Shown one piece after another: positions 34,740-42,648 of a stretch of 64,000 nt of DNA. How positions within the stretch are numbered: position 1 is the first letter of the stretch; the number at the start of each line of letters is the position of its first letter. A program made the translations under genes and the position numbers. The notes below the pieces were generated by a model. It did no database searches. It worked only from the letters and a program-made list of their open reading frames with translations, and had not been told where the DNA came from. Source of the DNA: Deltaproteobacteria bacterium (GTDB taxonomy: Bacteria; Myxococcota; Kuafuiibacteriia; Kuafuiibacteriales; Kuafuiibacteriaceae); contig JADJBV010000001.1 in NCBI GenBank assembly GCA_016703535.1, forward strand, positions 4,454,001 to 4,518,000, written 5' to 3'.

Positions 34740-35802
34740 AACAACACGCCGCGGTCGTTCCGCTTTCTGCGGTCGAGTGGATGGAGGCGGCCATGGTCGG
34801 GCCGCAGGGGAACAGGCCGAAGTGGGTCACTCGTTCGCCGAGGATCTGAAAGTGAGGAGCCAGGCGGGTGTCGGCCAACATGGAGGCGGTGTTGGCGCAA
34901 ATTCGCTCCGGACGATCACGCTCGAAGGCGTGGTGATCGTCGAGCCAATACACGGCACCCGCGCCTTCGATCCCTCCCCGGTAGATCGCGGATTGGCCGT
35001 AGTCCTCACACTGATCGTCCAGTCCGGCGAGCTTGAACAAGCGATAGGTGACCGAACGGAACTGAGCCGCCCCGACCCGCTCCCGGATCTTGGGGTTGTT
35101 GATGGTGATGTTGGCGCTGCTCATGATCCGTGGATCCAAAAAGCCCGCTCGTTTGGCCATGGAGACGAAGTCCCCTTGATAGAGGGCGCCGCCCAAACAC
35201 TCGGCGTGCAACACCGGGTCGTGGCTGAGCCCGGTCGGCAGGCGTCGGTCGACGAAGACATCACTCAGGTACAGTTCGCCGCCTGGCTTCAGCACCCGAT
35301 GGGCTTCGAGCAAGACCAGATCCTTGCGGGGGCTCAGGTTGACGACGCAGTTGGAGATCACCAGGTCGACCTGGGCGTCCGAGATCCCGGCGCTCTTCAG
35401 GTCCTCGATGTAGCCCTGCAAAAACTGAGTGTTGGGCTCTTTGTAGCCGAAGCGTTCGGCGTGCCAGGCTTCGGTGGACCGGGCCAACTCCAGCTGGGCC
35501 GCCGTCATGTCGAGGCCGATCACCCGGCCGGCGGGCCCCACCAGTTGGGCCGCCACGAAGACGTCCCTTCCGGTCCCACACCCCAGGTCCAAGACCACCC
35601 GGCCAGCGAGGGCCTGCGGGATGGGAAAACCACAACCATAAAAGCGCGCCGACACGTCGGGGTGAATCAGGGCCAAACGTTCGGCGATCCAGTTGGGCGG
35701 TGCACCGCTGGCGCAGCAGGCGTTGGTCTGTAGATCCGCGCTCGAGGCCAAGACACGGCCGTAATAGTCACGGACGAAAGCCTGTAGTTCTTCGGTCTTC
35801 AT
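34738..35802 (-). CDS. arsM: Arsenite methyltransferase, AS3MT-like
   Basis: The product has 354 residues and aligns along its length with animal AS3MT: YYGRVLASSADLQTNACC, FYGCGFPIP, the SAM-binding VLDLGCGTGRDVFVAAQLVG, IGLDMTAAQLELA, FLQGYIEDL, ISNCVVNLSPRKDLVL, GGELYLSDVF, ECLGGALY and SVTYRLFKLAGL. The cysteines that bind As(III) (in SNCVVNL and ECLGGALY, plus the N-terminal CC) are all present. It ends in another CC. It methylates arsenite to volatile or excretable forms using SAM and thiols. No ArsR-type regulator or arsenite pump is beside it. Its end is the exact breakpoint of the truncated TetR gene. Confidence 0.92.
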   Translation of the reverse strand: MKTEELQAFVRDYYGRVLASSADLQTNACCASGAPPNWIAERLALIHPDVSARFYGCGFPIPQALAGRVVLDLGCGTGRDVFVAAQLVGPAGRVIGLDMTAAQLELARSTEAWHAERFGYKEPNTQFLQGYIEDLKSAGISDAQVDLVISNCVVNLSPRKDLVLLEAHRVLKPGGELYLSDVFVDRRLPTGLSHDPVLHAECLGGALYQGDFVSMAKRAGFLDPRIMSSANITINNPKIRERVGAAQFRSVTYRLFKLAGLDDQCEDYGQSAIYRGGIEGAGAVYWLDDHHAFERDRPERICANTASMLADTRLAPHFQILGERVTHFGLFPCGPTMAASIHSTAESGTTAACC

Positions 35803-35828
35803 GGTTCAGCTCCAGTTCAGGTGGTTGG

Positions 35829-36440
35829 TCATTCGGCCTGGCCCTTGGCCCGGGCGAAACGCAAGACAACTTGCAAACCGCGTTGGTACCGCTCGGGCTC
35901 GATCAACGCCTGGACCTCGGCCAAGGCCGCCTCGACCTCGTCTTTGCTGGCGCCAGCGTGCACCGCACCTCGGGCGTGGCTGGCCAACTGCCGCTCCTGG
36001 CCCATCGCCGCCAGGGCCCCGACCGCCAACAGCTCCCGGAGTCGCGGGGTCAGCCCCTCCCGGGCCAAAACTCGGCCGTAGGCGTGGCCCAAGATGAAGC
36101 GGCCGAAGTCCGGGTGAAAGCCGTAGAGGCGGGCCTCCACCGCGGCCCGATTTTCCCCGTAGATCAGGCCAAACAGGGCCCGCCCCCGCTCCACCTGATC
36201 ACCTTCACCCGTCGCTTCGCCCGGCTCCAAAGTCCCCAGGCCCCCCGCCCGATCGAGGACCTCATAGGCCTCCACCTGCCGTGGCATGCCGGCGAAGAGG
36301 TGGACCATCAAGACCACCTCCCGAAAGGCCCGATCCGGTGGGGCGACCAGGGCCCGACGTTCCCGCTCGACCTCGTCCCAGCGGCCGAGCACACAAGCGG
36401 TGAAGAGGCGGCACAGCTGTCGTTCAGCGACGTCCAGCAC
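35829..36440 (-). CDS. Carboxymuconolactone decarboxylase family protein
   Basis: The product has 203 residues from GTG 36440. The CMD fold is seen at the C-terminus: YGFHPDFGRFILGHAYGRVLAREGLTPRLRELLAVGALAAMGQERQLASHARGAVHAGASKDEVEAALAEV. It lacks the CxxC of AhpD peroxidase-type members, so a redox role is unlikely; family members without it include true decarboxylases. The N-terminal 90 residues are helical and include ERQLCRLFTACVLGRWDEVERERRAL. The gene is 26 bp upstream of arsM on the same strand and divergent from the phosphopantetheinyl transferase gene. Confidence 0.78.
   Translation of the reverse strand: MLDVAERQLCRLFTACVLGRWDEVERERRALVAPPDRAFREVVLMVHLFAGMPRQVEAYEVLDRAGGLGTLEPGEATGEGDQVERGRALFGLIYGENRAAVEARLYGFHPDFGRFILGHAYGRVLAREGLTPRLRELLAVGALAAMGQERQLASHARGAVHAGASKDEVEAALAEVQALIEPERYQRGLQVVLRFARAKGQAE
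35861..35874. repeat. Dispersed palindrome copy 6 (centre ACAA)
   Basis: GCAAG-ACAA-CTTGC near the 3' end of the CMD-family gene; on the coding strand it reads Leu-Gln-Val-Val-Leu-Arg. Confidence 0.8.
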
Positions 36441-36537
36441 CGATGTTGGGAAACACGAGGACACCGGGCGTGGCAACCATGCTGACGTTGACCACTCTCG
36501 GCGGGGCGGTGATGCTCGACCTCGCCGGCCCGACCCT

Positions 36538-37200
36538 GTGAACGTACAACAACTCGCCGCGGCCCTCTCGGCCCACTTCGGTCCAAAGGTGGTGGTCTTG
36601 GCCTCGGGCCTCGACGGCACCGTCGCCGACCTGTTCCCGGAGGAGCGGGCCTCGGTGGCCCACGCCAAAGAGAAGCGCCTGGCCGAGTTCTGCACCGGGC
36701 GACGCCTGGCCCACCAGGCCTTGGAGCGGCTCGGGCTCCCCCCCACGGCCCTGCCGATGCGCGAAGATCGGAGGCCCGCATGGCCCGAGGGGGTGTTGGC
36801 CTCCATCTCCCATACCAAAGGCGTCGCGGTGGTCGTCGCGGCTCATAAAGGGGACGCAGAGCTCCTCGGGGTCGACGTCGAGCTCGATCAAGATCTGGCC
36901 GAACACATCCACCGAGTGGTCTTGACGCCCGAGGAACAGGCCTTCATCAACGCCGCCGATCCCTCGCGACGAGGCCGCCTGGCCTTGGCCCACTTTTCGG
37001 CCAAAGAGTGCCTCTACAAGGCCCAATACCCGGTCACCGAGACCTTCCTCGAGTTCCAAGACGTCGACCTGACGTTGAGGGACGCCGAGTTCAGCGGCGT
37101 GATCCACAAGCCCGCAGCGGCCCAAAAACTCCCGCCCCGTCTGGACGGCTTTTGGGTCCAGGTCGGTGGCTGGCTGGCCGCCGGCCTAAGGAAACCCTGA
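36538..37200 (+). CDS. 4'-phosphopantetheinyl transferase (EntD/Sfp type)
   Basis: The product has 220 residues from GTG 36538; the open frame before it overlaps the divergent CMD gene and is not coding. Motifs: RRLAHQALERLGL, VLASISHTKGVAVVVAA (the SISH box), GVDVELDQ (Mg binding) and HFSAKECLYKAQYP (the W/FSxKExxxK box, in EntD spelling). It transfers phosphopantetheine from CoA to a serine of acyl- or peptidyl-carrier proteins. No carrier-protein megasynthase lies in the window, so it may serve fatty-acid or remote polyketide and peptide synthases. A desaturase gene follows 57 bp later. Confidence 0.92.
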   Translation: MNVQQLAAALSAHFGPKVVVLASGLDGTVADLFPEERASVAHAKEKRLAEFCTGRRLAHQALERLGLPPTALPMREDRRPAWPEGVLASISHTKGVAVVVAAHKGDAELLGVDVELDQDLAEHIHRVVLTPEEQAFINAADPSRRGRLALAHFSAKECLYKAQYPVTETFLEFQDVDLTLRDAEFSGVIHKPAAAQKLPPRLDGFWVQVGGWLAAGLRKP

Positions 37201-37257
37201 AAACCCGTCGAACGTCGCTTGATCAAAAGGGGGCGCCCGGCGGAAGCAGTCGCTCCG

Positions 37258-38241
37258 ATGTCGCCGACGCCTCCTGATCACGTCGCCCTCCGCAAGCTGT
37301 TCATCCGCTTGCTCGTGACCATCCCGATCAGCGGCACCTTCTGTTTGGTGTATCCGGGCACGACCTGGTGGATGTTGGCGATCCACGCGGCCTTGGTGGC
37401 CAACGACTTCGATCGCTTCACCCTCCTCCTCCACAACCTCAGCCACATCCCGACCGTCTACGGCCCCTTCCGCCGGGTCGGCCGCTACGCTTTGGCTTAT
37501 TTGGGCCTCTTTTTTGGGCAGACGCCGGCCACCTATCGGGCCCACCACGTCGGCATGCACCACCGAGAGGAGAACGGCATCGACGACGTCAGCAGCACCC
37601 TGCCGTTTCAGCGCGACTCGGTCCTCGACTTCCTGCGCTACTTCACCAGCTTCGTCTTCGGCACCGTGTTCCTGCTGCCCCACTACTTTTGGCGCCGCAA
37701 ACGCAAAGATTGGGCGCTGATGACCTTCTTCGGCGAGCTGAGCGGCTACGCCTTCTTCGCGCTTTGTTTCTGGTGGCAGCCCGTGCCCGCGCTCATGGTG
37801 TTGGGCCTGCCCTTCGCGATGTCCCGCTTGTTGATGATGGCGGGCAACTGGGCCCAACACGCCTTCATCGATCCGGCGGCGCCCCAAGATCCCTACCGCA
37901 GCATCCTCACGGTCTTGGCCCCGCGCTACAACCGACGCTGCTTCAACGACGGCTACCACCTCACCCACCACCTGCACCCGGTGATGGCCTTCGACGAGAT
38001 CCCGAAACACTTCGAGACGGTCAAGGCAGACTGGGGTCGCCGCGGCGCCCTGGTCTTCGCCGGGCCCGACTTCGTGGCGGTGTGGTGGTTGTTGATGTGG
38101 GGCCGGTATCGCAGCTTGGCCCGCTGTTACGTGCCAATCGACGGGGTGACCCGGAGCGAAGACGAGATCATCGAGATGCTGAAGGCTCGGCTGGTGCCGA
38201 TCCGTACGGTGGCGGCGGAGCGGGCGACGGCCGACGCTTGA
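37258..38241 (+). CDS. Fatty acid desaturase family membrane protein
   Basis: The product has 327 residues from ATG 37258 (a TTG at 37219 would add 13 residues). Three histidine boxes of membrane di-iron enzymes are present in order: HNLSH (near 60), HHVGMHH (near 101) and HLTHHLH (near 235), among four to six membrane helices. Family members desaturate or hydroxylate acyl chains at the cytoplasmic face using electrons from ferredoxin or a reductase. The regiospecificity is not readable. Same strand as the PPTase; its end overlaps the convergent alpha/beta hydrolase gene by about 70 bp. Confidence 0.87.
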   Translation: MSPTPPDHVALRKLFIRLLVTIPISGTFCLVYPGTTWWMLAIHAALVANDFDRFTLLLHNLSHIPTVYGPFRRVGRYALAYLGLFFGQTPATYRAHHVGMHHREENGIDDVSSTLPFQRDSVLDFLRYFTSFVFGTVFLLPHYFWRRKRKDWALMTFFGELSGYAFFALCFWWQPVPALMVLGLPFAMSRLLMMAGNWAQHAFIDPAAPQDPYRSILTVLAPRYNRRCFNDGYHLTHHLHPVMAFDEIPKHFETVKADWGRRGALVFAGPDFVAVWWLLMWGRYRSLARCYVPIDGVTRSEDEIIEMLKARLVPIRTVAAERATADA

Positions 38242-39142
38242 TCCACTGGAGCACTTCTTCGCCCAAGGGATCACCGTCTTCCCACAACTGAGTGATGATC
38301 GTGGCGTGATCTCGTGACTGGGCCTCCCGATAGCGGTGAGGCCGTTTTGGCCCCAACAACACCTGGCGCAGGTTTTCGTTCTCTCGCCGGAGCACTGGGA
38401 AGTCATGATCGGCCAGCACCAAAAACGTGGGCGGCAGGCCTTCCCGCACCCAGGTCAGGGGTGAGGCAACCTTCCATCGATCCCGATCGTCGCCGAAGGC
38501 CAAGGGCACGTTGCGTTCACCCGCCCAGGTGGTGGCCAGGTCGTTCAGGTCGGTCGGCCCAGAGATCGCGATGATCCCGGCCAGGTCTTGGGGCCTCAGG
38601 CCGTGGGCGGCGAGGTAAGCGGGCGCCCAACCCACCAACAAAGACAGGTGGGCCCCCGCCGAGTGGCCCATCAGGTAGAGTTGCTTCGGGTCGCCGCCGT
38701 AGGCGCCGATGTTGTCGCGGACCGTCGCCACCGCCCGGGCCACGTCGTTGGCCTGAGAGGGGTGGCGGACCTGAGGCACCAGCCGATACGAGATGACCGC
38801 GGCGATCACGCCTTGGTTGGCCAGTCGCCGACCGAGGCGCTGATAGATGCCGTAGTCCTCGCGGCGCCCACCCTTCTTCCAGAACCCGCCGTGCACGAAG
38901 ATCACCACCGGGTGAGGACCGGGCCCGGCTGGGAGGAAGAGATCCAGGGAGCGCCGATCCGCGTCCTTGGGGCTGGGGTGGTAGCGGAGGTCGCCGATCC
39001 GCCTGGCGCCGGGTTCGAGCGGATCCCGGGCCAACACGGTGGTCACGCCGCACGCGGACGGCGCCCAGAGCAACCAGAGGAGCCCGAGGTGTGGCCTCAC
39101 GCCGTGGGTACGTCGTAGGCGGGGCCCCTGGATCGCCGTCAT
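38168..39142 (-). CDS. Alpha/beta hydrolase lipoprotein (BD-FAE/HSL-like esterase)
   Basis: The product has 324 residues. LLWLLWAPSAC gives a possible lipoprotein signal with Cys31. The enzyme fold has the oxyanion loop VVIFVHGGFWKKGGR, the nucleophile elbow YLMGHSAGAHLSLLVG (Ser in GHSAG), an acidic residue in VLADHDFPVL and the histidine in SRDHATIITQL. It should hydrolyse short acyl esters in the periplasm. It is 10 bp behind the PilZ-AMIN gene on the same strand, so the two share a transcript. The C-terminal tail (RRPSPAPPPPYGSAPAE) overlaps the desaturase gene and is probably disordered. Confidence 0.87.
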   Translation of the reverse strand: MTAIQGPRLRRTHGVRPHLGLLWLLWAPSACGVTTVLARDPLEPGARRIGDLRYHPSPKDADRRSLDLFLPAGPGPHPVVIFVHGGFWKKGGRREDYGIYQRLGRRLANQGVIAAVISYRLVPQVRHPSQANDVARAVATVRDNIGAYGGDPKQLYLMGHSAGAHLSLLVGWAPAYLAAHGLRPQDLAGIIAISGPTDLNDLATTWAGERNVPLAFGDDRDRWKVASPLTWVREGLPPTFLVLADHDFPVLRRENENLRQVLLGPKRPHRYREAQSRDHATIITQLWEDGDPLGEEVLQWIKRRPSPAPPPPYGSAPAEPSASR

Positions 39143-39152
39143 GGGACCGAGT

Positions 39153-40586
39153 TCATTCGAAGTGGAGCGTCAACACCAGGCGGCCGCCGTCCTTCTTGAC
39201 CTGGCCCGCGGACACCGGTCGGGTCGTGTCGACCACGATCCGGGTGTACTCAGGGTGTTTGCCGGCCCGCAGGCCCTTGACCCGACCCACGGGGGCCGGG
39301 AGTTGGACCGGGCCGTTTTGGCCGACCAGATCGATGACGAAACGGTCCGGGCTCTTCAAGGCGTGGGTCTTCAGCACCCGGGCCCCCGGCTCGACCTCCA
39401 GGGTCAAGGTGCCGGTGCCTTCTCCCAAGATCGCCTTGGCCCGCTCCGACGGTTCGCTGGGCGCGACCTTGGCCGCGAGCGGCGCCACCTTGGCCTCGAC
39501 CTTGGCCGGCGCTTCGACCTTGGCCGGCGCTTCGACCTTGGCCGGCGCTTCGACCTTGGCCGGCGCTTCGACCGGCGCGGCAACTTCGACCTTGGCCGGC
39601 GCGACCTCAACGACCGCCGCCGGGGCCGGCTCATCGATCACCACCAAGGGCGGCAGCGGCTTCTTCGCGGGACCGGAGGGCACCACCGCCACCTCGGTCG
39701 CGGCGTTCGGCGCCATGGCAACCTCACTCAACTTGGCGCCGCCCATCAGCGCTTGATGGGTGTTGGCGCTGACGCCCCGTTCGTTGGCGCCAGGAAACTT
39801 CGGCACCGCCTCGGCGTCGGAGCCGGTGTAGATCGTCAGCGCGATCGCCGCGGCGATGGTGGCCGCACCGCCGGCGCAGAGCCCGGTCCAAAGGCGCGGG
39901 AAGGAGCGAGCCCGCTCCGCAAATTGCCCGCGGGCTTGCGCCAACAGGCCGAAGATTCGATCGGTGATCGGCTCCCTCTCGAGCGCCTCGGGGGCCTCGG
40001 GCAAAGAGGAGATCATCGACGGCTGGGCCAAGGCCTCGGCCAAGATCTCTGGCTCCGGGTAGTGGGAGAGATCCACCGGCGCCAGGGTCGGGAGATCGGA
40101 TCGGATCTCGATCCTCGACGCAAGGTTGAGCGCCGGCGGCGGCGGCGGCGGCGCCTTGCTGACCACCGGAGGGATCGTGCCCTCCAAGGTGTCGGGCTCC
40201 ACCACCTCGGGCTCGACGGCCCGGGCGATCTGCAACAAGGCGCCCGGATCCGCGGTCACGAAGCGCACGCCAAAGCCGCTGCCATGGGGGCGGGCCCGGT
40301 TGTACGCGACCTCGGCCTCCGACACATAAACCCGGGTCCCGTTCGGCAGCGGGATCTCCAAGGAGAAGCGCGCGCCGACCCGCACCGGCCGATCGGCGTC
40401 GATGAACAGGCCGTGGGAGGACAGATCGGTGGCCGAGACCGCGGCCTGGGCCGGCCCGTGGGGGGCGCCGACCCGGACCGGGGCGGTCAGCGGCAGACGG
40501 GGCGAACGGCGGCGCTCCTGGGCCTGGCCGGGGAACGGCGGCAGCGTCGGGCCCGCCTGGGTGTCGAGTGCTCCGAAGTGCGACAT
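39153..40586 (-). CDS. PilZ-transmembrane-AMIN domain protein
   Basis: The product has 477 residues from ATG 40586. An N-terminal PilZ-like domain (RRRSPRLPLTAPVRVGAPHGP, then DLSSHGLFIDADRPVRVGARFSLEIPLPNG) would face the cytoplasm; RxxxR and D/NxSxxG motifs for c-di-GMP are recognisable. A membrane helix follows (LWTGLCAGGAATIAAAIALTIYTG, near 240). The outer part holds an EAPAKV repeat linker and ends in an AMIN domain (TGTLTLEVEPGARVLKTHALKSPDRFVIDLVG then RIVVDTTRPVSAGQVK), the type that binds peptidoglycan or septal cell wall. It may couple a second messenger to the cell wall. Lone PilZ-AMIN fusions are unusual. Confidence 0.8.
   Translation of the reverse strand: MSHFGALDTQAGPTLPPFPGQAQERRRSPRLPLTAPVRVGAPHGPAQAAVSATDLSSHGLFIDADRPVRVGARFSLEIPLPNGTRVYVSEAEVAYNRARPHGSGFGVRFVTADPGALLQIARAVEPEVVEPDTLEGTIPPVVSKAPPPPPPALNLASRIEIRSDLPTLAPVDLSHYPEPEILAEALAQPSMISSLPEAPEALEREPITDRIFGLLAQARGQFAERARSFPRLWTGLCAGGAATIAAAIALTIYTGSDAEAVPKFPGANERGVSANTHQALMGGAKLSEVAMAPNAATEVAVVPSGPAKKPLPPLVVIDEPAPAAVVEVAPAKVEVAAPVEAPAKVEAPAKVEAPAKVEAPAKVEAKVAPLAAKVAPSEPSERAKAILGEGTGTLTLEVEPGARVLKTHALKSPDRFVIDLVGQNGPVQLPAPVGRVKGLRAGKHPEYTRIVVDTTRPVSAGQVKKDGGRLVLTLHFE
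39497..39568. repeat. 18-bp tandem repeat coding for EAPAKV, four exact copies
   Basis: CGACCTTGGCCGGCGCTT repeats four times without change from 39497 in the linker of the PilZ-AMIN gene; degenerate copies flank it. The number of copies is likely to vary. Confidence 0.9.
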
Positions 40587-40754
40587 GTGATCCGAGGGAA
40601 CACCACTTCGATCGGGCCGTCCAAATTTTCGCCGCCCGCCGTTCCGAGCCACGGTGACGCCAAGAGGAAGCCCAAGCGACAATCGTTCGTTGACTCACTG
40701 CGTAAAAGGCGACGATGATCAACTGAATCCCGGTTCATTTTGGAGGCCGAAACC

Positions 40755-42575
40755 ATGGTAGCCCAACCCAAACCCACCCTCGAAGCCGTCGAAGAGCAGC
40801 TCCTCCCCGGCGCCGGCTTTTTGCTACACGAAGCGGCGAGCAAAGAGATCTTCACCGCCGAACGCTTCAGCGATGAGCACAAGGCCTTCTACAAGACCGC
40901 GGTCGACTTCGTGGAGAAGCAGGTCGTCCCCCGGCACAAGGACATCGAACACAAGGTCGACGGGGTGATGCCGGACCTGCTCCGGAAGGCCGGTGAACTC
41001 GGCTTCCACATGGTCGACATCCCCGAGGCCTTTGGGGGTCTCGGTCTCGACAAGACCACCACCTGTTTGGTCTCCGAAGCTCTGGCTCGCCAAGGCAGCT
41101 TTTCCGTCGCCATCGGCGCCCACAACGGCATCGGCATGTTGCCTTTGGTCTTCTTCGGCAGCGACGAGCTGAAGAAGGAGTGGTTGCCCAAGTTCGCCGA
41201 CGCCAGCGTGATCGGCGCCTACGCCTTGACCGAACCGGGCAGCGGCTCGGACGCCCTCGCCGCCAAGACCACCGCGGTCCTCAGCGAAGACGGCAAACAC
41301 TGGGTGCTCAACGGCAGCAAGATGTGGATCACCAACGGCCACATCGCCGACGTCTTCACCGTCTTCGCCAAGATCGACGGCAAGAAGTTTTCAGCGTTCC
41401 TCGTGCCGGCGAAGACCCCGGGCCTCTCCATCGGCCGCGAAGAGCCCAAGATGGGCATCCGCGGATCGTCGACCACCGCCCTCTCCTTCGACAACGTGAA
41501 GGTGCCGAAGGAGAACCTGCTCGGCGAAGAGGGCAAGGGCCACAAGATCGCCTTCAACATCTTGAACATGGGGCGCCTGCGCCTCGGCGTGGCCGTGATG
41601 GGCGGCTGCAAGATGATCCTCAGCGTCGCCACCAAATACGCCAAGGAGCGGAAGCAGTTCGGCCAGTCCCTCAGCGAGTTCCGGATCATCCAGCAGAAGT
41701 TGGCCGACATGGCGGTGGCCACCTACTGCGGTGAGTCCACCAGCTACCGCACCACCGGCAGCGTCGACGCCGCCACGGCGAAGGCCAAAGACTCGCCCAA
41801 CCTCGCGCAGAAGTTGGTCGACGCCATCGAGGAGTACAACATCGAGGCCTCGATCATGAAGGTCTCGGGCTCGGAGGCTTTGGACTACATCGCCGACGAG
41901 GCGGTGCAGATCCACGGCGGCTACGGCTACAGCGAAGAATACGCGGTCGAGTGCGCGTACCGAGACAGCCGCATCAACCGGATCTTCGAGGGCACCAACG
42001 AGATCAACCGCATGTTGATCCCGGGGACCATCTTGAAGCGGGCGATGAAGGGCCAACTCGACATCATGCCGGTGACCCAAGAGATCCAGGAGTCGCTGCA
42101 CCGAGCCGCTTCGCCGGTGCCGCAGCAGGGCACTGGGCCTCTGGCCGAAGAGCAGCAGCTGGCCGAGTTGGTGCGCAAGGCGACGGTCTACACCCTGGGC
42201 ACCGCCGCCATGAAGTTGATGACCGAACTCGAGAAGGAGCAGGAGCAGCTGACCATGTTGGCCGACATGATCATCGACGCCTACACCATCGACACGGTGG
42301 TGCGGCGAGCCATGCAGGCCCAGAACGAGACCAACGAAAAGGCCGCAGCGCTGCACCGCTTGTTCGCCAAGGTGGCGGCGGTGGAGATCTACGATCGGGC
42401 CATGGCCCGGGCCCGGCGCATCGTGGTCGAGCTCTTCCCGGACGCGGATCAATACACCCGGTTCATGGAGCTGAAGCGCCTGCACTTGGACGTCACCGCG
42501 CCGGTGGTGGTCCTGAAGCGCCAGATCGCCGAAGCGGTGATCGAAGCCGACGGCTACCCCCTCAGCTACGTCTGA
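40755..42575 (+). CDS. Acyl-CoA dehydrogenase, VLCAD/ACAD9-like
   Basis: The product has 606 residues; ATG 40755 has GGAGG eight bases upstream. Conserved blocks: ALTEPGSGSDALAAKTTA (substrate and FAD loop), WITNGHIADVFTVFAK, GIRGSSTTALSFDNVKVP, ERKQFGQSLSEFRIIQQKLADMA, and VQIHGGYGYSEEYAVECAYRDSRINRIFEGTNEINR, in which the Glu of FEGTNEI is the catalytic base. The 180-residue C-terminal extension is helical, as in VLCAD and ACAD9. It catalyses the first step of fatty-acid beta-oxidation. It stands alone on the strand and is divergent from the PilZ-AMIN gene. Confidence 0.94.
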   Translation: MVAQPKPTLEAVEEQLLPGAGFLLHEAASKEIFTAERFSDEHKAFYKTAVDFVEKQVVPRHKDIEHKVDGVMPDLLRKAGELGFHMVDIPEAFGGLGLDKTTTCLVSEALARQGSFSVAIGAHNGIGMLPLVFFGSDELKKEWLPKFADASVIGAYALTEPGSGSDALAAKTTAVLSEDGKHWVLNGSKMWITNGHIADVFTVFAKIDGKKFSAFLVPAKTPGLSIGREEPKMGIRGSSTTALSFDNVKVPKENLLGEEGKGHKIAFNILNMGRLRLGVAVMGGCKMILSVATKYAKERKQFGQSLSEFRIIQQKLADMAVATYCGESTSYRTTGSVDAATAKAKDSPNLAQKLVDAIEEYNIEASIMKVSGSEALDYIADEAVQIHGGYGYSEEYAVECAYRDSRINRIFEGTNEINRMLIPGTILKRAMKGQLDIMPVTQEIQESLHRAASPVPQQGTGPLAEEQQLAELVRKATVYTLGTAAMKLMTELEKEQEQLTMLADMIIDAYTIDTVVRRAMQAQNETNEKAAALHRLFAKVAAVEIYDRAMARARRIVVELFPDADQYTRFMELKRLHLDVTAPVVVLKRQIAEAVIEADGYPLSYV

Positions 42576-42648
42576 TCCTCCCTTCCCCTCAGAAATCTGA
42601 GCCCACCCTCCCGGCTGCCTGGTACAAGGTGGCGGGGAGGGGCCATTC

